From: Dipteronia dyeriana
Taxonomy: Eukaryota > Streptophyta > Magnoliopsida > Sapindales > Sapindaceae
Reading direction: 5' to 3'
DNA length: 64,000 nucleotides
NCBI GenBank assembly: GCA_032871835.1
Contig: CM065300.1
Location: 1,498,001 to 1,562,000 of the forward strand
In this document: piece by piece, positions 37,426 to 48,414 of the stretch
Position numbering within the stretch: the first letter of the stretch is position 1
Layout: every line of letters starts with the position of its first letter
Program-made: the position numbers and the translations under genes
The notes under the pieces: model-generated
Seen by the model: only the letters and a program-made list of their open reading frames with translations
Told to the model about the DNA's origin: nothing
Database searches by the model: none

Positions 37426-37575
37426 ATGAGTAGTCATAACGACGATTATTACGGTGAAGCTCCTGAAGAATCCTGGGATTCGGACGACGAGGAGAATTTA
37501 AATTGGGCTAAACATGAAGAACGTTTTTACGAAACAGATTCATACGATGACGAGGAGGAGAGGCAAGGGGACTAG
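37426..37575 (+). CDS. Small acidic protein, 49 residues, unknown
   Basis: The ATG has a favourable context (ACAAGAAAAATGAG). The product begins MSSHNDDYYGEAPEESWDSD and ends YETDSYDDEEERQGD, with a TAG stop. It is rich in Asp/Glu and Tyr, with two Trp, no signal peptide and no membrane segment. No family was recognised. Unlike the surrounding AT-rich DNA, this stretch has GC-richer, codon-like composition without low-complexity repeats, and a TATA word precedes it. The parallel block A (36.07-36.64 kb) has lost or never had it. It could be a first exon, a small peptide gene, or a remnant; confidence is moderate to low. Confidence 0.4.
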   Translation: MSSHNDDYYGEAPEESWDSDDEENLNWAKHEERFYETDSYDDEEERQGD

Positions 37576-37867
37576 TGCTGATGACCAGAAATTTAGAATA
37601 ATTATATTGTTTCTCTCCCTTCTACATGTCACTCACAATTGAGTACTCTGTTTTTTCAGCGAAATGAGTCTTCCATATACTCTCTATTGGGTGAGTTAAA
37701 GTGAACTCTTATAAACATACCAACTTTAATTTTCCTGAGCAAAGGAGCAGTAGTTGGTTTCTTCCGGATTAATTAACAAACTCATATTAATTTTCAAAGA
37801 ATAATAAAAAATCAACTTAATAATAAACACGAAATAATCTCAGAAAATTGTTGTACATATGCTTAGT

Positions 37868-38095
37868 TTATGAAGAAAAAATCAAATTGAATTCCAACTT
37901 CCAAGAAAGTAATTGCAAGTAATTGGGTAGGTGGTGACTGGTGAGGAGATAAATCAACACATTAACAACACTTTAAAAGCATATGAAGAAAAAAATCAAA
38001 TTGAATTCCAACTTCCAAGAAAGTAATTGCAAGTAATTGGGCAGGTGGTGACCGGTGAGGTTATATCAACACATTAACAACACTTTAAAATTCAT
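37868..38095. repeat. ~113-bp tandem duplication in block B
   Basis: TATGAAGAAAAAATCAAATTG...CACATTAACAACACTTTAAAA occurs twice (from about 37868 and 37981) with near identity. A diverged single copy lies at 36313-36440 in block A. Confidence 0.88.
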
Positions 38096-38229
38096 TAAGT
38101 TTGAATGTTTGATAGTGTTAGTCTGGTAGAGGATAGGTGAACTTGATCGGTGCGAGAGTACAAATTTATTTATTTGTCAAAGTTTTTGATTCTCTCGTTA
38201 ATAATTTCCTCACAAATTTGTTTACCGTT

Positions 38230-38901
38230 GGCTCAATAAAAAAAACCATTGCACTTTTGTTTAAACACATCAAACACCACTCTCTTCTCTTCTATCGTCT
38301 TCACTTTTAGTTCTGTTTATTTACAAAAATGCATTTTAAGAAGAAATGATTGATTAGTTTCAAATTTTGTGACAAATTGAATAGGGTTTTTTGGAAAAAT
38401 ATCAAATGAAATTATAGGTTACCTTTAATACGATTCAAATCCATTAAAAAAAAAGTGCAACTTTCTCTCCCTTCTTTCCATCTTTTCTCAATAAATTTGT
38501 CATCTTTCTCTGTATAATTTTCTCATTCTTGTAAGAAAACCAAGTAAATAATAAGTCATTTTCTAAATGGAATTAGACTATACAGTAACTAGTATATATT
38601 TTCCATCTCCATGGAAGCAAGATATATATGTATCATGATTCGTGAAGACGGAAGATGGATCAAATGTCTTTGATTTTTTTTTTTTTTTCAACTTTTTTAT
38701 ACAATTCAAATAGGTAAATGAATTCAAACATAAATAGAGGTTACTAAAGATGATAGTTGATATCGTTGAATTTTTTGAAATTGCAATAATATATATAACT
38801 ATAATTATACATACCTCAAAATTGAATCCAGCTCTGTATGTCAGTGATGATCACATCATGTGCTCTCTATGTCCATATTTGATTTGTCTAAAACTACACT
38901 T
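38230..38901. other. Gene-free AT-rich stretch before the copia element
   Basis: No coding signal was recognised. The frame at 38750-38950 runs into the retrotransposon LTR. Confidence 0.4.
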
Positions 38902-38906
38902 GGAAA

Positions 38907-39465
38907 TGTTGGAAAACTCCATCATATGGGGCCACAAATATGAACATTAAATGTGTCGTGCTATCTTTTGGTTAAACCTAAATTAAAGTGATCTAATTAA
39001 GATATAAAGCATTATGGCTTAAGGGTATAATTGTCATGGAATTAATGTGTAGATACCAGAGTAGTATTTTTAATTTGTTGAGGGGTCGAATTAGAAATAG
39101 CCAACATATAATATTTGATTATTATATATATTTAGGGTTATGGTCCCCAAATTACACGATACTTTTTTTTGTTTCTCTGTATCCCATCAACAGAGCATCA
39201 AGAACACAGTAGGGTTCATAGATGATCGTGATAATTTGGAAGATCACAACTCATTCACAAACCTCCAGCGATAGATTCAGTTACGCTTTTGCTTTCTAGA
39301 TTTACGTATTTTCTCTAGAATTGATATGGGTTATGACATGTAAATTAGGGTTTGATTAAAGTATGTATAGAAACATGTTTAAGTTAAACATTCGGATTAA
39401 TTTTGTGTCTAAGCATGTTATCGTTTTTTTCTTGTTTATGGTTTTGTGTTAATCAAATCCTAACA
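38907..39465 (+). repeat. 5' LTR of the copia element (559 bp)
   Basis: Begins TGTTGGAAAACTCC and ends AATCCTAACA. A TATATATATT-rich segment (39121-39132) precedes the likely transcription start region. Confidence 0.95.
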
Positions 39466-39467
39466 AA

Positions 39468-39480
39468 TGGTATCAGAGGC
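39468..39480 (+). promoter_or_regulatory. Primer-binding site (initiator Met-tRNA type)
   Basis: TGGTATCAGAGGC sits 2 bp after the 5' LTR and matches the complement of the 3' end of plant initiator methionine tRNA, the usual copia primer. Confidence 0.9.
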
Positions 39481-41155
39481 ACCCATGATCGATTCTTCAG
39501 AATTGAGATTTGGATATTAAGTTTTAAGAAATTTCCGGAATATTATTTGGGTTTTAATCTTCCTTGTTTTAGTTTGGTTAAAATAATAATAATAATAACC
39601 TAAACTTTTTTTTTTTCTGGGTTCGTTGATTAAAAAAAAAAGAGAGTTCAGTTTTTGGTTTTGGGTCGACGGGTTTTCTCACCCAACCCGGTCAACGCCT
39701 GGTTTCCGGTGAGAAACCGCGTATTTGCGACGACGATGGCGATCATCGGGGACCGCCACGATCTGGTTCAGATCGAGCCTAGATCGGCCGCCGAGTAGCT
39801 CGAACGGTTTGGGCTTCGACCGCCAGCCTTCGTCGCCTCGATCTGTGTTAATGGGTCGTCGACTGGTGGCTCCGCCGTGCGTCGTTGGCTCCAGGCGACG
39901 ATGTGGTGGCTTCGGCGGCGGTGAGCGACAATCTAGGGTTTACAGAGTTGTTTTTTTGCTCAGGCCCTCCTTTTAAAAATTTGAAATTCTTGAGGGACTG
40001 TTTTGCAATTTATTTGGGCCATTATGTGATTTTGATAAAATTCGGGGTCAATTTATAATTTCCAAAACTTATAGGGCGTATTTGCAATTATAAATTTTTT
40101 TGGGGGCAGATTTATAATTATTAAAAAAAGTTACAGGGTCAATTTGTAATTTTCAAAAGTTTTGGGCTAAATTTTAATTATTACAAAGTACTGGGCCAGT
40201 TTATGATTTTAACAAAATACAGGGGTCTATTTGTAATTACTGAAACTTAAGGGGCCATTCTATAATTTTACAAAATAAGGGTCACTTTTGTAATTTTGAT
40301 GAAATAAAAAATATATATATTTTTTATATTTTATTTTAAAGATCAACTAAAATTCAGATATTTGGTGGTATACCATTTATGGTTAAATAAAGTAGTCTAT
40401 CATTCTAAATGGGTTAATTGAAACAAGATGTCACCAAAGTGACCTCTCTTGTGTAGATTGTTCATGAGGGATGTTGAATGTTCGTGTGTGTGTAAATTCA
40501 TACGAGTATTAGCCGGCCCAGAGGAAGGTTAATACTTGGCCGAATTGTACACATATATGTGGTGGTAAACATGTGATGATTATAAGGTTTTACATATGAA
40601 TAATAAGTCGATCCAAAGATAGATTTATTATTTAACATAAATTATTGTCAATGTTTGATCACTAAAACAAGAGTACCGCTTACAATTAATATTATTGTCC
40701 AAAGACTTTATATTAATGTTGTACTGGGTATCTTAAGATGGGACCGACTATTATTTTGTATATCTTTTATGATTAAATAAAGTGGTCTATCATTCTAAAT
40801 GGACTAATTGAAGCAAGATGTCGTCAAAGTGACATCTCTTGTGTAGATTATTCATGAGGGATGTTGGATGTTTGTGAGTATGTAAATTCATGCGAGTATT
40901 AGTCGGCCCAAAGGAAGGTTAATACTTGATCGAATTGCACACACACCTGTGGTGATAAATATGTGACGATTATAAGGTTTGACATGTGAATAATAAGCCG
41001 ATCCAAAGATAGATTTATTATTTGACATTAATTATTGTCAATGTTTGATCACTACAACAAGAGTACCACTTACGATTAATATTACTGTCCAAAGACTTGA
41101 TATTAATGTTGTGCTAGGTATCTTGAGATGAGACTTACCATTATCTGAATTTGTT
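39481..41155 (+). repeat. Copia leader with two kinds of tandem repeats
   Basis: After a GC-rich block (39660-39930) comes a degenerate array of about 36-bp words of the form GGGxCAATTTxTAATTTxxAAAA (39990-40300). A 390-bp direct duplication follows (40381-40770 and 40771-41155, starting GGTTAAATAAAGTAGTCTAT and GATTAAATAAAGTGGTCTAT). The short GC-rich frame at 39725-39976 is not credible. Confidence 0.85.
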
Positions 41156-41264
41156 GATCATTGTATTTGGTTATTAATGTGAGCATGTTTGTGTGTTTGT
41201 TTTGTTCTCTTTCAAGCTAATGTTTTACTATATCTGCTAATACCAACTATACACTCATGCTTAA

Positions 41265-41873
41265 TGGGATCAACTTTAAGGATTTGGAAGGAGAACATAC
41301 TCATTGTTCTCGGCTGCATGGATCTGGACCTTGCATTTCGGGTTAAGCAACCCGTTTCTCTTACGGATGCAAGTTCTCCTGATAATAGGAAGAACTTTGA
41401 GAAGTGAGATTGTTCAAATCGCATGAGTCTTATGATCATCAAGCGCGGCATTCCAGAGGCATTTAGGGGTGCTGTATCTGAAAAGATAACCAAAGCCAAG
41501 GAGTTTCTAGCCGAAATTGAAAAGCGTTTTGTTAAAAACGATAAAGTAGAAACAATCACGCATTTGCAAAGCTTGATTTCTATGAAGTACAAAGGCAAAT
41601 GGAACATTAGGGAGTACATTATGGAAATGTCTCATATTGCTTCTAAGCTTAAGGCACTGAAGCTCGAGCTGTCTGACGATTTGCTCGTGCATTTTGTATT
41701 AATATAACTTCCTGCACAATACAATCAGTTTAAGGTCAGTTACAACTGTCAAAAGGAGAAATGGACTCTTAATGAGCACATTTCTTACTGTGTGCAAGAG
41801 GAAGAGAGACTGAAGCGAGACAGGACCGAAAGTGCTCATTTGGCTAGCACCTATAAGGTTAAGGGCAAATAGA
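41265..41873 (+). pseudogene. Copia gag (UBN2-type) relic
   Basis: One frame carries GSTLRIWKENILIVLGCMDL, then NRMSLMIIKRGIPEAF, TKAKEFLAEIEKRF, LISMKYKGKWNIREYI and DLLVHFVLI, typical of copia capsid (UBN2). Stops interrupt it at 41405-41407 (TGA where Trp is usual), 41705-41707 and about 41871. The C-terminal zinc knuckle is absent because the deletion begins here. Confidence 0.88.
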
Positions 41874-41914
41874 GGAATAATAATGAAGCTGCTAAACACC
41901 TTATGAGCTTTGGA

Positions 41915-44019
41915 CAAGCATAAAAGCCTAATCTAAAGCATTTTCACATTTGGGGATGTCCAGCTGAGGCAAGGCCTTACAGGCCATATGAAAAGAAATT
42001 GGACTCCAAAATTGTGAGCAGCTACTTTATTGGCTACTCTGAGCGATCTAAGGGCTATAAGTTTAATGATCCCACACTTAGGTCAATTTTTTGAAACCGG
42101 AATTGCAACATTTTTTGAGGATGTTGAGTTTGGGGGAGAAATAAAGTTAGACACATTGTCTTTGAGGAATAATCGATATCGATTCCTACTATCGCTTTTG
42201 AAAATATGTAGGTTTCTATACCTGTCATTGATCAAGAAGCAAATCTGGATCCTCAACCAGACAATGTTGAACAACCCCCATTAAAGATGAGGTAATTGTT
42301 CCTGAGGAACAAACTCAACAACCTCAAGAACCAGTGTCATTAAGGCGATCTACTAGAGAAAGAAGAAATGCTATTTCGGACGATTTTTACGTATTTCTCC
42401 AGGAATATGAGGAAGACATATGAATGATGGAAAATGATCCAATCAACTTCCGTCAAGCCATGTAGGGTTCAAACTCTCAAAAGTGGATTGATGCCATGAA
42501 TGAGGAATATAAGTCTATGCAAGACAATAAGGTTTGGGAACTTGTCCCATTACCAGAAGGTGCGAAACCCATTGGTTGTAAATGGATATTTAAAACCAAA
42601 AGGGATTCGAAAGGTAATGTGGAGAGGTATAAGGCTCGTCTTGTAGCTAAAGGCTTTACTCAAAAAGAAGGGATTGACTATAAAGAGACTTTCTCTCCAG
42701 TTTCAACGAAAGACTCTTTTAGGACAATCATGACACTTGTTGCACATTTTGATCTTGTGCTTCATTAGATGGAGGTCAAGACGGCGTTTCTCAATGGTGA
42801 CATTGATGAAACAATTTATATGGTGCAACCAAAAAATTTTGAGTTGTAAGACCCAAAGAATATGGTTTGCAAATTGACAAAATCCATTTATGGACTCAAG
42901 CAAGCTTCCCGTCAGTGGTACCATAAGTTTCATAAAGTGATTATCTCGTTTGGTTTTGAGATAAACATTGTTAATAATTGTGTGTATCACAAATTCAGTG
43001 GGAGTAAGCACATATTCCTGGTTTTATATGTCGATGACATACTGCTTGCCACAAATGATATAGGCATATTGCATGAAACCAAGAGATTTCTATCAAAGAA
43101 TTTTGAGATGAAAGATCTTGGTGACGCCTCTTTTGTATTAGGGATTCAGATACAACGAGATTGTTCTCGGGGTATTCTTGGATTATCACAAAGGAGCTAT
43201 ATCGATACAGTGCTCAAAAGGTTTGGCATGCAGGACTGCAAACCAGGTGACACCCCCGTCGCTAAGGGAGACAAGTTCAGTCTCAACCAGTGCCCTAAAA
43301 GTAACCTTGAAGTTAAGGAAATACAGAAGATTCCCTATGCATCAGCTGTAGCGAGTCTAATGTATGCTCAGGTGTGTACGTGTCCGGATATTGCGTACAT
43401 TGTTGGTATGTTAGGCAGATATTTAAGTAACCCTGGAATGGATCATTGGATAGCAGCCAAACGGGTTATGAGGTATTTGAAGAGAACAAAAGATTACATG
43501 CTCATATATAGGAGATCGGATCAATTTGAGATCATAGGTTATTCCGACTCCAATTTTGCTGGATGTCAAGACAGTAGAAGATCCACATCAGGCTATATAT
43601 ACCTGTTGGCTGGTGGAGCTATATCTTGGAAGAGTGCCAAACAGACACTCATAGCTTCTTCCACTATGGTAGAAGAGTTTGTAGCATGCTATGAGGCATC
43701 CAACCATGGAATATGGCTGCGGAATTTTGTCACTGGGCTGCGCATACTGGAGGGTGTTGAAAGACCACTCAAACTATATTGTGACAATAAGTCAGCAATG
43801 ATATATTCTAACAACAACATGAGCTTATCTAAGTCAAAGCATATTGACATTAAGTTCCTAGTTGTGAAGGAAAGAGTACAGAGTGGACAAATATCCATAG
43901 AGCATATTGGGACAAACTTCATGATAGCGGACCCGCTTACAAAAGGATTACCACCCAAGGTCTTTCATGAGCACACTGCTCATATGGGTGTTATTTTGTG
44001 TGAGGATATCACATTATAG
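41915..44019 (+). pseudogene. Copia pol relic: integrase tail, reverse transcriptase, RNase H
   Basis: KPNLKHFHIWGCPAEARPYR and VSSYFIGYSERSKGY (41926-42065) are the end of integrase. The RT starts at 42480 (WIDAMNEEYKSMQ, WELVPLPEGAKPIGCKWIFK, ARLVAKGFTQKEGIDY), continues through VKTAFLNGDIDE and SIYGLKQASRQWY, and has the catalytic LYVDD at about 43024. RNase H shows YSDSNFAG, SRRSTSGY, YCDNKSAM and HIDIKF. The last 385 codons (42862-44019) are open. Upstream stops fall near 42421, 42463, at 42766-42768 (before MEVKTAF) and at 42847-42849. The integrase catalytic core and protease are deleted. Confidence 0.93.
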
Positions 44020-44453
44020 TGGGAGTTTGTATAATTTTGTATTGTATTGCTCTATATTTTTTATTATTGGATATATTTATGCATTTATGTATTTGGATAT
44101 TTTTTCTGATAAAAAATAAAGTATTCAATTAATTACACTCTGTTACATTGTGTTAAGTTTTGATCGCACTAAGGAATAAAGTAGGACCGGTTGGAATAGA
44201 CATGTATAGATCACATTGCATGTAATTTCCATGCTACGCATCCATGATTGATCTATGTCATTTGGTTATGTTGGTATACGTGACCATTGATGGGTTTATT
44301 CACGCTAAATGTGACGAAAGCCGCTTTGATCCTATGTTGGCATAATCAATGGACGAGATTGTTTGGATATACCCTAAAATTGTGATAGCAAAATTTTGGA
44401 GCTCATAAAGTCATACACATTTGTAAAGTTACATATGTGGTCCAGTGGGAGAT

Positions 44454-45010
44454 TGTTGGAAAATTCCATCATATGGGGCCACACATGTGAACATTAAATG
44501 TGTTGTGCTATCTTTTGGTTAAGCCTAAATTAAAGTGATCTAATTAAGATATAAAGCATTCAGGCTTAAAGGTATAATTGTCATGGAATTAATGTGTAGA
44601 TACCAGAGTACTATTTCTAATTTGTTGAGGGGCCGAATTAGAAATAGCGAACATATAATATTTGATTATTATATATATTTAGGGTTATGGTCCCCAAATT
44701 ACACGATACCTTTTTTTTTCTCTGTATCCCATCAACAGAGCATCAAGAACACAGTAGGGTTCATAGAGGATCGTGATAATTTGGAAGATCACAACCCATT
44801 CACAAACCTCCAACGGTAGATTCATGTACGCTTCTGCTTTCTAGATTTACGTATTTTCTCTATAATTGATATGGGTTATGACATGTAAATTAGGGTTTGA
44901 TTAAAGTATGTATAGAAACATGTTTAGGTTAAATATTCGGATTAATTTTATGCCTAAGCATGTTATGGTTTTTTTCTTGTTAATGGTTTTGTGTTAATCA
45001 AATCCTAACA
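44454..45010 (+). repeat. 3' LTR of the copia element (557 bp)
   Basis: Begins TGTTGGAAAATTCC and ends AATCCTAACA. It is preceded by the purine tract CCAGTGGGAGAT. Frame 44583-44819 is an artefact of the LTR. Confidence 0.95.
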
Positions 45011-45229
45011 GGAAATAGTATCAATATTAGTCAGTCAAATTGACATATGGTGGATATATCCTCCCAATTAAGTGTGTCAATCTGTAGATTAACTTAATTT
45101 ATACCCTCAAGAATTCATTAAAATTTTATTTTATTGATAATACTAGTTGAGATCATATATTTCCGGCAGACAATTTACTTGGCATCAACAAATGTAACAT
45201 CTATACAAACAGTTGATTAATTGAGTTTA

Positions 45230-46330
45230 GTCCTTTATTCTCATTCTAATGTTAAAATTAGTGGTAGATAAATGTACCTCTTAGCTAGCTTCTTGTTTTT
45301 ATCTTTAAATAAATGAAGTTGATCAGATCGTTCAAATGATTGATGTTGAATCATTGGTACTTATTTTTCAACGTTAGACAAACATCTTGTTTTGGCTATA
45401 CGGCTATTCAAGGAAAATCATAACTAAGTTGGTCGTAGTTGTAGAAACAAATTCAGAGATGATGGAAATAACTAGAGATGAACGTTTTGGAAATGGGGAT
45501 AGATATAGATTTCCCATCCCTATTCCCATTTTCCAGATCCTTCCTTCATCCTCTCTATTTTTTCATTTGGAAAAAATGGGGATGAGAAATTTTGGAGGAG
45601 GTATATCCATCCTCAACCCCAATTCCCTATTTTTTCTGTTTTTCTTCATTCTTTTCCCGTTTTTCTGTTTTTCTCGGTTCTCTATTTTTCCATTTAACTA
45701 AAAATTACAAATTAAACTAAAAAAACAAACATTCCATTACAAATACAAAATAAAATCCATTATTACAGTAAAAAGAGTAAATATGTATATATACTTAGGG
45801 TTTCAATGAATAAAAAAAAGATATTAAAAATATAATTGGGATGGGGATGCGGGGAATTGGGGCTCCGGGGGAAAATATGCATCTTTGTAAATAACATACA
45901 ACTCTTATTGTAGCACCAGCAATACCTGTAAATATAGAACAAAATTTTAATCATGAAAATTTACATGCTTTAAAAAAAGTAATGTGTTAAAAATAAACAT
46001 TATTGCATTAATAAAGCCATATAAAAATACAAAAAGAATCATGAATGGAGTAATGGTACATATATTAAAATGATAAATCGGCTGTCTTGTAACAGATGAT
46101 AAATATGAGCAGACCATGACATTATACATTCGTATATATACGTACACTTACAAACAAAAGTGATAATCCATCGCACCTTTAATTGAAAGTAACTATTCAA
46201 TTGAGAGAGGGGAGAATTTGGTGAGGGGATAAAAATCAAACTCTAACCAATAACATTAACACCATATTTAAATTTGAATTCACTGTCAAACTCAAAAGAA
46301 CTAAACACATTTTACCATATTTACGCGTAA
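45230..46330. repeat. Dispersed repeat family S, copy 4, carrying an insertion
   Basis: Matches 28380-28960 in order: TTTAAATAAATGAAGTTGAT, GTAGTTGTAGAAACAAATTC, ACATACAAC, CACATG/TACATGCTTTAAA, ACTTACAAACAAAAGTGATA and GGGATAAAAATCAAACTCTA. A 415-bp element interrupts it at 45473. Confidence 0.75.
45473..45887. mobile_element. hAT-type MITE (415 bp) with empty-site paralogues
   Basis: The ends TAGAGATG... and ...CATCTTTG form a short imperfect TIR. The flanks GAAATAAC (45465-45472) and TAAATAAC (45888-45895) match at 7 of 8 positions, the hAT duplication length. Paralogous copies at 28558 and 1775 have a single GAAATAACATACAAC, that is, no insertion. The interior is GGGGAT/ATCCCC-rich. Frame 45387-45701 crosses the junction and is not a gene. 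Confidence 0.8.
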
Positions 46331-46439
46331 ATTGAAGACTATGAACACATTTTATGCATATCCTGCTCTGATAGATGTAAAATATTATGGTAAAAATAAA
46401 ATTCAGCTCGATCTAGCAAACTACTTTCATTAAAACGAT

Positions 46440-47400
46440 CGCTTCTGGCTATGCACTTTGCTAGTTTTGGGAAATCACTTTACCTTTGTGTACTTTTCTA
46501 GTATATTCCTTTTAAGTTAAAAATTTAAGGTAATTTTAAATTTTCAGTAAATTATACATTTTTATAGAGGTTGATTAGAAAAAATTGACCGAAAAATTAC
46601 GCGGTGTATGTTTTATTATAGAATTCCATTTTATCATTTTTTTTTCTTCACAGAACTACTTAAAATACAGTGTATTCTTTTTATGTTAAAAATTGGGGAT
46701 AATTTTTTTAAATTTCAGATTATGTATTTTTATAGAGGTTGTTAGGGAAATTTGACTGAAAAAATACGTATTTTATTATAGAATGCGATTTTATCCCAAT
46801 GTTTTGCACAGAAAGACTTGAATTAGTGTATTCTTCCTATGTTAACAAATTGGGGTAAATTTACAATTTTTGCAAATTATGATTTTTGATAGATGTAACA
46901 TAAGAAAAATTTGATCGAAAAATTACTAAGTGCATATTTTATTACATAATGCTATTTTACCCTAATTTTGTGCAAAGAACTATTTAAAATAATGTATTTT
47001 TCCTATGTTAGAAATTGGGGGTAAGTTTAAAATTATATTTTTTATAGAGATTGGTAGGGAATTTTTTACGAAGCACGTATTTTATTATACAATGTGATTT
47101 TATTCTAATGTTTTGCCAGAATGACTTGAACTAGTGTATTCTTCTCATGTTCTTAAAGTTTTTGCAAATTATAAAATTCGATAGCGGTGATGTAAGAAAT
47201 AATTGATGTAAGAAATAATTGATCGAAAAATTACAAAGCGCATCTTTTATTACAAAATGTCATTTTACCCTAATTTTGTGCAAAGAACTATTTAAAATAA
47301 TGTATTTTTCCTATGTTTAAAATCTGGGGTACTGTTCAAATTTTCGTAGGTTATGTATGTTTATAAAGGTTAATTAAGGTGAGAAACTTATATTAACCAT
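46440..47400. repeat. Degenerate satellite-like array, ~155-bp units in alternating pairs
   Basis: About six units. Each has TTTTATTAxAxAATGxxATTTTA, then a TTTGTGCAAAGAACTATTTAAA or TTTTGCACAGAAAGACTTGAA word, then GTATTxTTCxTATGTT and a TTATAGAGGTT or GATAGATGT word. The forms with AACTATTTAAAATAATG recur at about 46975 and 47275, and those with GACTTGAA(T/C)TAGTG at about 46810 and 47120, so units alternate with a period near 300 bp. There is no coding capacity. Confidence 0.75.
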
Positions 47401-47639
47401 ATATTATATACGCTACACCATTAATATCTCTTACTTGTCTCTTTTCCTTATGATCACATCACTCCCAAGTTGGGTGTCAAGCTCGAGGATAACCTCAAAA
47501 GTAAATATATACGTAATAGATAAATACGATAAAAATTCAATATATGTATTCCACCAGTCATATAAAAACAATTATAGTTAAAGTACGGATTCAAATTCTA
47601 AATTCTCACCAAGAGTGAGTGAGGTAGAACGTATATATT

Positions 47640-48345
47640 GTACGTCTCCACAGTGTGTACGTCAACGCCTTTTGCTTGCTATCGTTTTTCAAACCGCTCT
47701 CATCGATCTTCCAACGCATGCTTGAAACAAAAAATAGATTGCCTATACATGTGTGCACCCCACGAGAATGCATCAAAAGCATCCAAGTCCTCGACTAGAC
47801 GCATCTGCTATACTAAAATTTTCTCTCTCTCGCCCAACCATAATAATATCCAATTGAGCATATACAATAAGCACAACTTCACCGCATCGTACTGCTCTTC
47901 AAAGCTACCAATCTGTAAAACCGATCTCAGTTATTCATAGTCGACCTCATCTCGACCACCAAAGTACCGCTCGCGTATGCCATTCTCTACCATCTCATAC
48001 CACGTCATGTCGGAAATGACTCCAAACATCAAACTGGAAATCGGACAAAACTCAACCTGTGAGAACCAGACCAAATGAAAACCTAACATAAATCTCATCT
48101 CATCTTCTGGTCCATCGTGATGCAACTCGCGCATATGCAGCCGATGGACAATGCCAACTGAAAACTTCATCTCATAAGGCATCTGAAGGAAATTTCCAAA
48201 ACAAGACTCAGTATAACGACATCGTTCTTCGATCGTAAGATGTTCAGGTACCCTGTTAAGTGCATTGTCGATATCTTGAAGGTCATCGAAATGGTCATGC
48301 CAAGTTATTTTTCCCTCGTACCAGGAGTTTTAAGCAAATCATTGA
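47640..48345 (-). pseudogene. DUF1985 domain relic, second copy
   Basis: The minus strand reads ITWHDHFDDLQDIDNALNRV, ERCRYTESCFGNFLQMPYEM, LHMRELHHDGPEDEMRFMLG, VWFSQVEFCPISSLMFGV and RYFGGRDEVDYE, then, past a TAG, RLVEDLDAFDAFSWGAHMYR and KHALEDR before another stop. This is the DUF1985 core of Ulp1-bearing Mutator-like elements, less altered than the copy at 21-22 kb but lacking all downstream exons. It is cut off at about 47640 near the satellite array. The upstream part continues into the CTCGG array and a terminus at 49.25 kb. Confidence 0.85.
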
Positions 48346-48414
48346 GTTGATTCCTATATGCATTTTTACCACAAAAAATGCATATAAGTTACTAAACTGT
48401 AAAATGCTAGGCTA

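Larger units (their letters stand above)
38907..45010 (+). mobile_element. Ty1/copia LTR retrotransposon, internally deleted, with TSD
   Basis: The element has two LTRs (38907-39465 and 44454-45010) starting TGTTGG and ending AACA, and a perfect 5-bp target duplication GGAAA (38902-38906 and 45011-45015). A primer-binding site follows the 5' LTR and a purine tract (AGTGGGAGA) precedes the 3' LTR. The interior carries a gag relic, then the end of integrase joined directly to it, then RT and RNase H, the gene order of copia. Protease, the gag zinc knuckle and the integrase core are missing, and multiple stops interrupt gag-pol. It is non-autonomous. About thirty differences between the LTRs, counted by eye, indicate an old insertion. 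Confidence 0.95.

Noticed and set aside
39725..39976. 83-residue Arg/Ser-rich frame in GC-rich DNA
   Set aside because: It lies in the noncoding leader of the copia element; the GC content explains the open frame.
47638..47940. 100-residue plus-strand frame
   Set aside because: The opposite strand encodes recognisable DUF1985 sequence, so this is its shadow.
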